From contig NZ_FNFE01000003.1 in assembly GCF_900100335.1 (NCBI RefSeq), positions 393,631-457,630 of the forward strand: 64,000 nucleotides of DNA. The letters are read 5' to 3'. This document shows, piece by piece, positions 27,749 to 36,063 of this stretch. Within the stretch, counting starts at the first letter, position 1. Every line of letters starts with the position of its first letter. The notes beneath the pieces are model-generated. The model made no database searches. It saw nothing but the letters and a program-made list of their open reading frames with translations, and was not told where the DNA came from. Source of the DNA: Natronorubrum texcoconense (GTDB lineage: Archaea; Halobacteriota; Halobacteria; Halobacteriales; Natrialbaceae). The position numbers and the translations under genes were made by a program.

Positions 27749-28564
27749 TCAGTGAACGATCTCGTCGTCGAGACCGAGCGCTCGTTCGGTTCGCCTCGCC
27801 TCCGGCCCCGCTTCGACGAGCGCCGGCTCGGTGGCCGGCTCCGAAAACCGGTCTGGATCGGGCTCGACGCGTTCGACCACCGTCGAGAAGACCGACCCGC
27901 GTCGACCCTCGGCCGAGACGATTCCGCCGTACTTCCGTTCTTCGAAGCGTGTCTCGTCCGGATCGGGGAACTCCTCGCGAAACATCGTTGCGGCCTCTCT
28001 GACGTAGTCCGCCGCCTGTCGCTGTGAGTACTGGCTCTCCTCGTGATACGTCTCGACGTAGTCGTCGGCTAGCTCTTCCGAAGCGTGTTCCGGCGACTCG
28101 TAGTAGATCGCTTCCGGATTACTGGTGCCGCTGGCGAAGCGAATGTTCACCGTAAAGCAGTCGGGATAGCGCACGAGCAGCGGGGCGTACACCATGTCGG
28201 TCACGGTGGTTCGCTGTTGAATTCGCCAGGCACCTTCGAAGAAGTACGCGACGATCTCGGCGATTCGGTCGTCGCGTTCGCCCCGGTAGTACGCCATCGC
28301 GACCTCCTCGTAGTCGTCGCCCGCGATCCGCCGCAGTCGGCGCTCGAAGCTCTCGGCGGCGTGATCGAGCTCCGCCTCGTAGGCGGCGAGCAGCGGCACG
28401 TCCGGATCCGCGAGCAGGTCCGCCTTCCGCTCTTTAGCCGCTGCGATCGTCATCACGTTCTCGTGAAACACTCGCTCGGCGTCCGCGTCGGGAAGCGGTA
28501 TCCTCACCGCTCGTTGGTGCAACAGCCCTGTATCGCCGTTGAACCGCTCTTGTTGCCCCGCCAT
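27749..28564 (-). CDS. Uncharacterised haloarchaeal protein (271 aa)
   Basis: I do not recognise this family. The acidic protein begins MAGQQERFNGDTGLLHQRAV and has a mid-section with many Glu and Tyr residues (EVAMAYYRGERDDRIAEIVA, TTVTDMVYAPLLVRYPDCFT, VNIRFASGTSNPEAIYYESP), then ETYHEESQYSQRQAADYVRE. No signal, membrane helix or CxxC is present. It is convergent with the Yip1-like gene (58 bases) and divergent from dcd. The length and acidic composition support it as real. Confidence 0.6.
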   Translation of the reverse strand: MAGQQERFNGDTGLLHQRAVRIPLPDADAERVFHENVMTIAAAKERKADLLADPDVPLLAAYEAELDHAAESFERRLRRIAGDDYEEVAMAYYRGERDDRIAEIVAYFFEGAWRIQQRTTVTDMVYAPLLVRYPDCFTVNIRFASGTSNPEAIYYESPEHASEELADDYVETYHEESQYSQRQAADYVREAATMFREEFPDPDETRFEERKYGGIVSAEGRRGSVFSTVVERVEPDPDRFSEPATEPALVEAGPEARRTERALGLDDEIVH

Positions 28565-28768
28565 AGAACGAGTGTTCGGGATCCGTCCTCCTAACCGATT
28601 CGGCCCGAACGCAAGAAAATCAGGATATCCATCACGTTTCGCCGTCGTCGGATCGGGTGCGTTGTCTCCGGACGGAACGATTCGAAGGCGATCGTTCGCC
28701 CGTTCGAGACCGCTGCTCGCCGACTCCGCTCCGACAGTATTAGGACCCCGTGTTCGCTCCTACTCGAT

Positions 28769-29368
28769 ATGATCCTCTCCGACGCGGACATCCTGCAGCG
28801 CCTCGAGGACGGCGACCTCGTCGTCGATCCCATAGACGACCTCGACCTCCAGATTCAGCCGGCGAGCGTCGACCTCCGGCTGGGCAAGGAGTTCCTCGAA
28901 TTCCAGCGGACGAACATCCCTTGCATCCACCCGAACTCCGAGCAGGAGGTCGACGAGTACGTCACCGAGACCGTCGTCGAGGACGGCGACGACTTCATCT
29001 TACATCCCGGGGACTTCGTACTGGGGACCACTTACGAGCGCGTCGAGATCCCCGCGGACCTCATCGCCCACGTCGAGGGCCGCTCGTCGCTGGGTCGGCT
29101 CGCCGTCGTGGTGCACGCGACGGCGGGGCTATGTGATCCCGGCTATCGCGGCCAGATCACGCTCGAGCTATCGAATCTCGGCACGGCCCCTGTTGCACTG
29201 ACACCCGGCATGCGAATCTCGCAGTTGACCTTCACGGAACTGAAGACCGAAGCCGAACGGCCCTACGGCAGCGACCGCGGCTCGAAGTATCAGGATCAGG
29301 ACGGCCCGCAGGCCTCCCGGATTCAGAGCGACGACGAGTTCGGCGGAGATCAACTCGAGCGTAAGTAA
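28769..29368 (+). CDS. dcd: dCTP deaminase
   Basis: The 199-residue enzyme begins [20 protein letters not shown] and has the motifs [36 protein letters not shown], the active-site stretch [18 protein letters not shown] (catalytic Glu with the Arg/Ser pair), and [20 protein letters not shown]. It converts dCTP to dUTP for thymidylate synthesis. Length is normal for the archaeal family. The 204 bases before it show no gene. Confidence 0.95.
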   Translation: MILSDADILQRLEDGDLVVDPIDDLDLQIQPASVDLRLGKEFLEFQRTNIPCIHPNSEQEVDEYVTETVVEDGDDFILHPGDFVLGTTYERVEIPADLIAHVEGRSSLGRLAVVVHATAGLCDPGYRGQITLELSNLGTAPVALTPGMRISQLTFTELKTEAERPYGSDRGSKYQDQDGPQASRIQSDDEFGGDQLERK

Positions 29369-29413
29369 GTCACGCTATTTCACGCTGGTCGATGGGGTAT
29401 GAGCCCTGCCAAC

Positions 29414-30157
29414 CTACGTTGAGGGGACAGCCTCAATTTCGTACGCATCACCGAAGAATCGGTAAGTGCCGTTGAATTCGACACGTTCTGTCTCTCCGCG
29501 ATCGAAAACGACTTCCTTTCGCTCGAGGATCGCGTTTAAGTGGCCGGTATCACGTAGTCGAACTTCGATCGCGCCTGGTCCACCGTCGTTTCTGACATCG
29601 GCTGCGTACGTCGCCGCGGACAGATCGAACAAGTAGCCCTCGAAATCGACAGGAATTGACGCCCGAAATGACACGTCTCGCCGTTCTTCTGCATCGAAAT
29701 ACGACCTCCTGCTGGCCGCTTTCTCCGAGTTGTAGGATCCATCGACGACGACGTTGTCGTAGTCTACGGGCCCGTCTAGGTCTCTGAGCCAGACCAGAGT
29801 TACCTCAATGTCACCCGCGATTCCGGTATTCTGTACGGTGGCTGTATACTCGTCTACTCCATTTCGAAGCGTCTCGTCGAGATCAACGAGTCGCGGCTGA
29901 CTCGAGTACACCTCAAGAACGGTCGGATCGACGCCTGAGATCGTATCCGTATCCGCCTCCACTTCCTGCTCGCTGCTATCGTCCCCGTCGAAACCGGTCG
30001 CAAAATCGTCGGCTACGGTCGGCATCTCGCGCTCATCAGGCTCGGCTTCGGACGGCGGCTCGTTGGCTTCAGACGGCTCTTTTTCTGTCCCAATACAGCC
30101 CGAGAGAAGCGTTGCCGATCCAATTGTCGCCAGCAACCACCGTCGGTCACACGTCAT
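29414..30157 (-). CDS. Secreted lipoprotein of unknown function
   Basis: The 247-residue product begins MTCDRRWLLATIGSATLLSG and then Cys21, so it is a Tat lipoprotein (LSGC). An acidic, disordered spacer follows (residues 22-75), then a beta-rich domain with VEVTLVWLRDLDG-like strands (DIEVTLVWLRDLDGPVDYDN, FRASIPVDFEGYLFDLSAAT, TERVEFNGTYRFFGDAYEIE). The layout resembles haloarchaeal CARDB/FxLYD-type secreted proteins. It is convergent with dcd. Base use is somewhat less GC-rich. Confidence 0.65.
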   Translation of the reverse strand: MTCDRRWLLATIGSATLLSGCIGTEKEPSEANEPPSEAEPDEREMPTVADDFATGFDGDDSSEQEVEADTDTISGVDPTVLEVYSSQPRLVDLDETLRNGVDEYTATVQNTGIAGDIEVTLVWLRDLDGPVDYDNVVVDGSYNSEKAASRRSYFDAEERRDVSFRASIPVDFEGYLFDLSAATYAADVRNDGGPGAIEVRLRDTGHLNAILERKEVVFDRGETERVEFNGTYRFFGDAYEIEAVPST

Positions 30158-30328
30158 GTCAATTCGAGTATGTGCAAGTGAGATAACTCCGTCGATTATC
30201 TGTACTCTCTGGCAGAACTACACTACTCGGCTAGACGACGAACTATTTCTCCAATATCGCTAGCCGTTTCGGCGGACGCCGCGCTCGAGACCCACAAGTT
30301 ATTTCGACGGCGGCCGTAGCCGCCGGTA

Positions 30329-31228
30329 ATGCAATTCGTCGAAGAAATCGTCGTCGATGAGTTTCTCCCGACGGTTCGGTCGCTCCTGGCCGGGGCACTC
30401 CGGGACCGCGGGCTCACTCAGAGCGAGGTCGCCGACGTCCTCGGGATCAGCCAGAGCGCCGTCTCGAAGTACGCCCACGGCGACGTCGCGACCAACGACC
30501 GAATCGCCGACGACGAGCGCGTCGAGGCCCTCGTCGACGAACTCGCCGACGGATTGGCAGCGGGTGACACCACCCCGGTACAGGCCTTGATCGAGATCGA
30601 AGTCCTCGTCCGAGAGCTAGAGACCGGCGGCGACCTGCTGGCACAACTCCACGAGGACACCGTCCCCGAACTCGCCGACCACGGCTCGAGTTTCCGCGTC
30701 CACGACCCCGAGAGCGATCTGCGAACGAGCGAGCGCGTGCTCTCCTCGCTCCGGCGCGGGCTGCGCATCCTCGAGAACGCCAGCGGCTTCGCGACGTTGA
30801 TCCCCGCGGTCGGCTCGAACCTGGTCGCCTGCATTCCCGACGCCGAAGACGTCGACGACGTCGCGGGCGTCCCGGGCCGCATCTTCGACGTCAAAGGGAA
30901 GGCGACGGTACCGTCCGATCCCGAGTTCGGCGTCTCCGAACACGTCGCGTCGGTGTTGCTCGCCGCGCGCGATCACGGCGCGGACGTTTCGGCGGCGATC
31001 AATATCAGATACGACCCGAAGCTGCTCGCCGAACTGACCGAGCGCGGCCACGTGACCGCCGAGTTCGAAGAGGGAAGCGACATCGTCTCGAGCGTCGGGG
31101 CGGCCATCGAGGACGAACCCGAGGCGACGGTGCTCTACCAGACCGGCGCGATGGGGATCGAGCCGCTGATCTACGTCCTGGGATCGGACGCGGAATCGGT
31201 CGCCGACACGGCCCGGTCACTGATCTGA
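30329..31228 (+). CDS. thiR: Thiamine-responsive transcription regulator ThiR (HTH + ThiN)
   Basis: The 299-residue protein has an N-terminal helix-turn-helix (RDRGLTQSEVADVLGISQSA followed by VSKYAHGD, about residues 26-53) and a C-terminal ThiN domain (about 130-299), with NASGFATLIPAVGSNLVACI and DIVSSVGAAIEDEPEATVLY. The established archaeal regulator of thiamine genes, ThiR, has this exact fusion, and its ThiN part binds thiamine phosphate. It lies 6 kb from thi4, a likely target. The ATG is two bases before the methyltransferase operon partner. Confidence 0.85.
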   Translation: MQFVEEIVVDEFLPTVRSLLAGALRDRGLTQSEVADVLGISQSAVSKYAHGDVATNDRIADDERVEALVDELADGLAAGDTTPVQALIEIEVLVRELETGGDLLAQLHEDTVPELADHGSSFRVHDPESDLRTSERVLSSLRRGLRILENASGFATLIPAVGSNLVACIPDAEDVDDVAGVPGRIFDVKGKATVPSDPEFGVSEHVASVLLAARDHGADVSAAINIRYDPKLLAELTERGHVTAEFEEGSDIVSSVGAAIEDEPEATVLYQTGAMGIEPLIYVLGSDAESVADTARSLI

Positions 31229-31229
31229 G

Positions 31230-31925
31230 ATGGCGGACCTCAGATCGAAACTCCCGCGGATGGAGCCGGAGACCGCACAGGAGTTCTACGGCCGCTGGGC
31301 GCGCCTCTACGACGTCATCGCGCGGCGAACGCCCGGCATCCCGGCGCTGCGTCGGCGGGCGGCCGCCGCCTGTCGACTCGAGCCCGGCGACACCGTCGTC
31401 GAAATGGGCTGTGGAACGGGCGCGAACCTGCCGTACCTGCGCGACCGGGTCGGTCCCGAGGGAACCGTCGTCGGGATCGATTTTACGGGGCCGGTGCTCG
31501 AGCGCGCTCGAGACCTGACTGCCGAGTACGACAACGTCCACGTCGTTCGGGCCGACGCGACACAGCCACCGCTCGACGTCGAAGACGTCGACGCGCTCCT
31601 CGCGACGTTCGTCGTCGGGATGCTCGAGGATCCCGCGGGCGCAGTCGACGACTGGTGTGATCTCGTCGGTCCCGACGGACACGTCGTCCTCGCGAACGCG
31701 GCCCGAAGCGACGAGTGGTACGCGCCGCCGGTCAACGCGGTGTTCAAGGCGATCGTCGTCCTCTCGACGCCGCCGACGACGAAACTACGGTACGAGAACG
31801 AGCCGGATCTCCGACTCGACGCGAAGATCGATGCCGCACACAGACGATTGCGGGAGCGATCGGCCGCCATCGCCGACGAGACGCACGTCTTCGGCGTCGT
31901 GCGGTTGACCGGCGGCCATCTGTGA
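31230..31925 (+). CDS. Class I SAM-dependent methyltransferase
   Basis: The 231-residue enzyme has the SAM-binding motif VVEMGCGTGANLPYLRDRVG near residue 55, then GTVVGIDFTGPVLERARDLT, and VDALLATFVVGMLEDP as motif II-III. The N-terminus has EFYGRWARLYDVIARRTPG, typical of small-molecule methyltransferases of the UbiE/ArsM type. Its substrate is unknown. It starts two bases after the thiR stop, so it is co-transcribed. This suggests, but does not prove, a link to thiamine or cofactor metabolism. Confidence 0.82.
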   Translation: MADLRSKLPRMEPETAQEFYGRWARLYDVIARRTPGIPALRRRAAAACRLEPGDTVVEMGCGTGANLPYLRDRVGPEGTVVGIDFTGPVLERARDLTAEYDNVHVVRADATQPPLDVEDVDALLATFVVGMLEDPAGAVDDWCDLVGPDGHVVLANAARSDEWYAPPVNAVFKAIVVLSTPPTTKLRYENEPDLRLDAKIDAAHRRLRERSAAIADETHVFGVVRLTGGHL

Positions 31926-31943
31926 TGGCTGAACGAACGACGG

Positions 31944-33102
31944 ACGACTTGAGTGACAGCTTATCCCACCAATCAGTGACCGCTGGATAACCATTTACGC
32001 TCTCTATGTCTTGTAGTTTCCTTCGTAACTCAAGGATTATGTATACGTTCGCAGTATTCTTGCGGGGCCTCGTCATTTTTGATCAGGTATGAATAACATT
32101 TTTAGGACTTCTATACCTGTTCTGACTTAATGTCACTGATACAGTCATTGCCTAGTGGTTTTTTCAATATTGATTTAGGGGATGTAATATACCTCCTCCT
32201 AACCCTGGCACTAGTCGTCCTTTATTGGAAAATGTACAAATTTCAAGAGATAATGGCCTCTATACAGCACAAACAAACAGATATAATGGAGAAACAGGCA
32301 AATTTTATGGAAGCTAACCACCAGCCGATCTTAGATGTAGAGGATATTACTGGTGATGAAGATACGCTAAACATTTCCCTCAAAAACCGAGGCAATGGTC
32401 CTGCTCGAAACCTTCTAGTCCAATGTGTTGTTTATAAACAGTCCGACAAAACAACAGAAGCAGAGGTTGAACTTAGAAGTGGATATCGAGGAGAGGGTTC
32501 TATTCTCGCACCACAGTGGAACCGGCTTTGGAGAAAGTCTGCTCCAGAAATTCGAGCCGATGGCGGAAGTCAGGATAAGGGACCCTACGACGGGATCGAA
32601 ATAGATGATCCTCTAACTCGGTTTGAGTCTGATCTGACTTTCAAGTACATGGCACTTGGATCTGGAAATTATGAAGTGACATTTTCCGATGCTTTAGATA
32701 GAGTAAGTCGAGAGTGGGATTGTGAATATATTGCTCTTGACTTTCACATTGCTATCACGGATATCACAAGACAAGTCTATGCTCAATCAATTGGTTCCCT
32801 TGGAAACGTCCCAATAGATGCAGAAGGAACATTTGAGGATGCTATAGAAGGTGCACAGATTGGTGCACCTATTGGTGAGCCAGTGTCAGAAGATGAAGTT
32901 GCCTCAATGTTGCCAATTGACGCTGACAAGATCAATTTCGGCTGATTTTCTCAAGCGATTCCTTCCGACGTTCCACCTAGTCACCCTTATTTTGTGTGCA
33001 ATATTGTTCACTAGCCATATTGTTGATAGGTAAGACATCATGTAAAATGGATTCTAACAAGCCTATAAGTTCACCGCTAGTTCAAGCGTAGTACGACTTG
33101 AG
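31944..33102. other. AT-rich island bounded by a short direct repeat
   Basis: The stretch is far more AT-rich than its surroundings and its gene uses codons rare in the neighbours (TTA, AGA, ATA). It is bounded by ACGACTTGAG at 31944-31953 and again at 33093-33102, in the same direction; with three more bases (TGA versus CGA) the match is 12 of 13. This could be a target-site duplication, an attachment-site pair, or chance. It contains one gene (32130-32945); the sequence 32946-33189 beyond it holds no other gene. Confidence 0.55.
32130..32945 (+). CDS. Orphan membrane-anchored protein from AT-rich island
   Basis: The 271-residue product has one N-terminal membrane helix (residues 15-34, IDLGDVIYLLLTLALVVLYW). 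A coiled-coil stretch follows (MASIQHKQTDIMEKQANFME), then a soluble beta-rich domain (ISLKNRGNGPARNLLVQCVV, YEVTFSDALDRVSREWDCEY). The protein is less acidic than its neighbours and uses Asn and Lys often, as expected for a transferred gene. I recall bacterial and archaeal orphan proteins of this design, where a membrane anchor plus HKQTDIMEKQ-like helix precedes a domain with NxGNGPAxN. No known function. Confidence 0.7.
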   Translation: MSLIQSLPSGFFNIDLGDVIYLLLTLALVVLYWKMYKFQEIMASIQHKQTDIMEKQANFMEANHQPILDVEDITGDEDTLNISLKNRGNGPARNLLVQCVVYKQSDKTTEAEVELRSGYRGEGSILAPQWNRLWRKSAPEIRADGGSQDKGPYDGIEIDDPLTRFESDLTFKYMALGSGNYEVTFSDALDRVSREWDCEYIALDFHIAITDITRQVYAQSIGSLGNVPIDAEGTFEDAIEGAQIGAPIGEPVSEDEVASMLPIDADKINFG

Positions 33103-33189
33103 CGATCGTCCCTTACGGTCTCTCGAATAGCAATTCCCTGGCAGCCTCGGGCATAACGACTTCCCTCCGGCGACCGAACGTCTACTCGA

Positions 33190-33861
33190 ATGCCGCCGAA
33201 ACTCGAGACGGAGTCGCTCACGCGGGTCGTCGACGGCGAACGAATCGTCGATTCGGTCTCCGTTCGGATCCCGGCCGCGGAGGTCGCAGCCGTCATCGGC
33301 CCCTCCGGGGCCGGCAAGTCGTCGTTTCTTCGGTTGTTGAATCGGCTCGACGAGCCGACCGAGGGAACCGTCTACCTCGACGGCCGCGACTACCGGGAGA
33401 TCGACCCGCTGACGCTCCGACGCCGCGTCGGGTTCGTTCCGCAGGCGCCCGCGTTACAGTCGGGCACGGTCGTCGAAAACGTCACGATCGGCGACCGACT
33501 GTGCGACGAACCAGTCGACGACGAGCGAGTCGCTCGTCTCCTCGAGCGCGTCGGGCTGGGCGGCTACCGAGACGAGCCCATCGACGACCTCTCCGGGGGT
33601 GAGCAACAGCGCGTGGCGATCACGCGAACGCTGTACGTCGATCCGGAGGTCGTCCTGCTCGACGAGCCGAGCGCGCACCTCGACTCCGCGACCGAATCGC
33701 AGATCGAGGGGTTGCTCGAGGAGCTGATCCGCGAGGACGAGTTGACCTGCGTCGTCGTCACGCACGATACCGACCAGGCGCGGCGTCTGGGGGACCGAAT
33801 CGTCCGGTTCGAAGACGGACGGGTGACGCAGGTCGGCGCGCCGCGGGAGGTGATTCCGTGA
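33190..33861 (+). CDS. ABC transporter ATP-binding protein (FetA-like)
   Basis: The 223-residue protein has Walker A GPSGAGKSS (about residues 38-46), the signature DDLSGGEQQRVAITRTL, and Walker B VVLLDEPSAHLD. The Q-loop VGFVPQAPALQSGTV is normal. Its partner, translated from a GTG that overlaps its stop by four bases, is a FetB/UPF0014 membrane subunit. FetAB exports iron in E. coli, but homologues can act on other substrates. The start at 33190 is just after the AT-rich island. Confidence 0.85.
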   Translation: MPPKLETESLTRVVDGERIVDSVSVRIPAAEVAAVIGPSGAGKSSFLRLLNRLDEPTEGTVYLDGRDYREIDPLTLRRRVGFVPQAPALQSGTVVENVTIGDRLCDEPVDDERVARLLERVGLGGYRDEPIDDLSGGEQQRVAITRTLYVDPEVVLLDEPSAHLDSATESQIEGLLEELIREDELTCVVVTHDTDQARRLGDRIVRFEDGRVTQVGAPREVIP

Positions 33862-34682
33862 TCGAAGACGCGATCGCGACGCTGCTCGAACACGCGAGCG
33901 ACCCCGAGATACGCACGGGGTTCGCACAGATCGGTATCGCGGTCGTGCTCACCGTGGTCGTCCTCGGGGTCACCTACGTGCAGGAGCTCGGATTCGAGCG
34001 CGAACTCCTCACAACGAGCGCCAGAGGGTTCGTCCAGATCCTCGCGACCGGTGCGGTGATCGGGATGCTGCTCGCGGCTCACATCGCGTGGGCGAGCGTC
34101 GTCCTCGCGTTCATGATCGTCGCCGCGGCCTGGATCTCACACGAGCGCGGCGCCGACCTGCCGGGTTCCTTTCGCGCGTCGCTCGTGGCGATCGCCCTCG
34201 GTTCGGCCGTCGTCATCGCCTCGATGGCGTTCGCCGGCGCGATCGAGCGGACGATGCGGGACCTGATCGTCGTCGGCAGCATGGTCATCGCGATGGCGAT
34301 GAAGACCAACTCGCTCGCGCTCGAGCGCTTTACGAACGAGATCTCGAGTAATCGGGCCGAAATCGAGGCGGTGTTGAGCGTCGGCGCCCCGCCGGAGCGC
34401 GTCGTGAGCGAGTACGTTTCGACGAGCATCTACGCGTCGCTCATCCCGATACTCGACCGGATCAAGAGCCTGGGAATCGTCTCGATTCCGGGGCTGATGG
34501 CCGGGATGATCATCGCCGGGGCGAACCCGATCTACGCCGCCCAGTACCAGTTCGTCATCATGCTCATGCTGTTCGCGGCCAGCGCGGTGACGTGTATGGC
34601 GAGTACGCTGCTGGTCAGTCGGTACGTGTTCACCGACGCGAAACAGCTCGACGGTGACGTCCTCGAGGCCATCGACGGCTGA
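33858..34682 (+). CDS. ABC transporter permease, FetB/UPF0014 family
   Basis: The 274-residue subunit starts at GTG and has about seven membrane helices (GFAQIGIAVVLTVVVLGVTY, VVLAFMIVAAAWI, MRDLIVVGSMVIAMAMKTNS). The family signature is VSIPGLMAGMIIAGANPIYA followed by AQYQFVIMLMLF. It overlaps the upstream ATP-binding subunit by four bases. The likely role is metal export with a two-component pump. The substrate is not proven, and no periplasmic partner is present. Confidence 0.85.
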   Translation: MIEDAIATLLEHASDPEIRTGFAQIGIAVVLTVVVLGVTYVQELGFERELLTTSARGFVQILATGAVIGMLLAAHIAWASVVLAFMIVAAAWISHERGADLPGSFRASLVAIALGSAVVIASMAFAGAIERTMRDLIVVGSMVIAMAMKTNSLALERFTNEISSNRAEIEAVLSVGAPPERVVSEYVSTSIYASLIPILDRIKSLGIVSIPGLMAGMIIAGANPIYAAQYQFVIMLMLFAASAVTCMASTLLVSRYVFTDAKQLDGDVLEAIDG

Positions 34683-34715
34683 AGGCCGGAGGAGCCGGGA
34701 AAATCGATTCGGAGA

Positions 34716-35126
34716 CTACGCCGGCGCCTCGAGCCCCTCGTACGCCTCGATCGGCTCACGAATCTCGTCGGGGAGCGGGGACGGCCGCTTCGAGTCGGGA
34801 TCGATGTGGACCAACGTCGTCTCGGCCGTCGCGGCCACGTCGTCGTCGACGCGAATCTCGTACTCCATAGTACAACTCGAGTCGCCCAGTCGGGCGACCC
34901 GAAGCGAGACGGTGGGATCGTCGCCCATGACGACCGGCCGTCGGTAGTCGATCTCGAGGTTCGCGATGACGAAGGAGATGTTTTCAGCGGCGATGCCGAC
35001 GACCTCCTCGAGATAGTCGGTGCGTGCGATCTCCAGATAGCTCGCGTAGACGGCGTGGTTGACGTGATTCAGCGGATCGAGATCGCGGTACCGGACGGGG
35101 ACCGAAACGGTAAACGGGTTGTTCAT
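34716..35126 (-). CDS. Acyl-CoA thioesterase, 4HBT family
   Basis: The 136-residue hotdog-fold protein starts MNNPFTVSVPVRYRDLDPLN and has the family motif VRYRDLDPLNHVNHAVYASY, in which the Asp near residue 17 is the catalytic type found in 4-hydroxybenzoyl-CoA thioesterase-like enzymes. Hotdog strands follow (ISFVIANLEIDYRRPVVMGD). Substrate unknown. It is convergent with the permease gene. The start at 35126 gives normal length; the longer frame upstream is not needed. Confidence 0.87.
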   Translation of the reverse strand: MNNPFTVSVPVRYRDLDPLNHVNHAVYASYLEIARTDYLEEVVGIAAENISFVIANLEIDYRRPVVMGDDPTVSLRVARLGDSSCTMEYEIRVDDDVAATAETTLVHIDPDSKRPSPLPDEIREPIEAYEGLEAPA

Positions 35127-35224
35127 TGCGTGTTCGTAGCCGACTGAGACAAAAGAGGGCTGTGGTTCTGGCAACCGGTCCGCAGTCGTGCGGAATGGGA
35201 GTGACTGTCGGCCGGTACTGCTCC

Positions 35225-35986
35225 CTACTCGTACAGTCTCGCGTGGGCCGTACAAAACTGCGGATCACGCAACTGGGCGTCGATCAGTTCCTCGTGGTAG
35301 TGGGCGTTGTAGAGTCGACACGTCTCCCGCTCGCAGAACGATTCGCCCGTCTCGAGGTAGTGGTACGCCTGCAGAACGTAGCCACAGAGCGCGTCGGTCG
35401 TCCGCGGGTCGTCCTCGATCAGGAACTCGCCTTCGACCTGATTCTCGAGCACCTCTCGCGGCGGGGTATCCCCTGACAGGAGGGCGTGACGTTGCTGTTC
35501 CTTGTAGTACGCGTCGGGCTTCGCGGGGGCCTCGTAGAGTCCGGGCACCGAGACCAGCGCGGGTTGCCCGAGGACGTTCACGCGCTTGTGCCAGCGGCCG
35601 TCGTGGTCGCCCCAGGTGCCGATCGCCCGATCCAGAATCGGCACGTGGAGCGTCTCGAGGCCTCGTTCGGCGGCCAGTAACGCGCTGTTCAGCGCCCGCT
35701 GAACCTGCAGGCCGTCGTAAAGCACGCCGCCCTCGCGTTCGGGGTTCTCGAGGGCGCGTTCCTCGTACCGGACGATCCCCAGCATCGTGTTGCCGGTGTC
35801 GCGCTCGTAGGGTGAACTGACCCGCGCCTCGGCGAATCGTTCGGCGAGGGTTTCGGTTCGATGGACGTCGAGAAATCGGTCGCGAACCGTCACGGCGGCG
35901 TCGATTCGAGCCTCGAGCCAGTCCCCGACCTCGTCCACGTCGGCGACCGTCGAAGGGGCGCGATAGAGGATGACGTTGTCGACCAT
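35225..35986 (-). CDS. Conserved archaeal protein with C-terminal Cys/His cluster
   Basis: The 253-residue protein begins MVDNVILYRAPSTVADVDEV and has a C-terminal Cys/His-rich segment: FCERETCRLYNAHYHEELID then AQLRDPQFCTAHARLYE. This resembles a family I recall as DUF6775 or DUF7001, tentatively described as a metallopeptidase-like family. Cys-x5-Cys plus NAHYH and FCxxH could bind zinc. No signal peptide is present. Function unknown. Upstream DNA to the epimerase is short (77 bases). Confidence 0.65.
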   Translation of the reverse strand: MVDNVILYRAPSTVADVDEVGDWLEARIDAAVTVRDRFLDVHRTETLAERFAEARVSSPYERDTGNTMLGIVRYEERALENPEREGGVLYDGLQVQRALNSALLAAERGLETLHVPILDRAIGTWGDHDGRWHKRVNVLGQPALVSVPGLYEAPAKPDAYYKEQQRHALLSGDTPPREVLENQVEGEFLIEDDPRTTDALCGYVLQAYHYLETGESFCERETCRLYNAHYHEELIDAQLRDPQFCTAHARLYE

Positions 35987-36063
35987 ATATGACTTAGTTG
36001 TACCACTGCGTGAAACGCTTGCGGTCGCGGATCGGTCGTTCGTGTGTCCGCCTCGAGAGAGGT

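Noticed and set aside
31944..33102. Insertion sequence in the AT-rich island
   Set aside because: No transposase or terminal inverted repeat was found; only a short direct repeat, so I call it an island rather than an IS.
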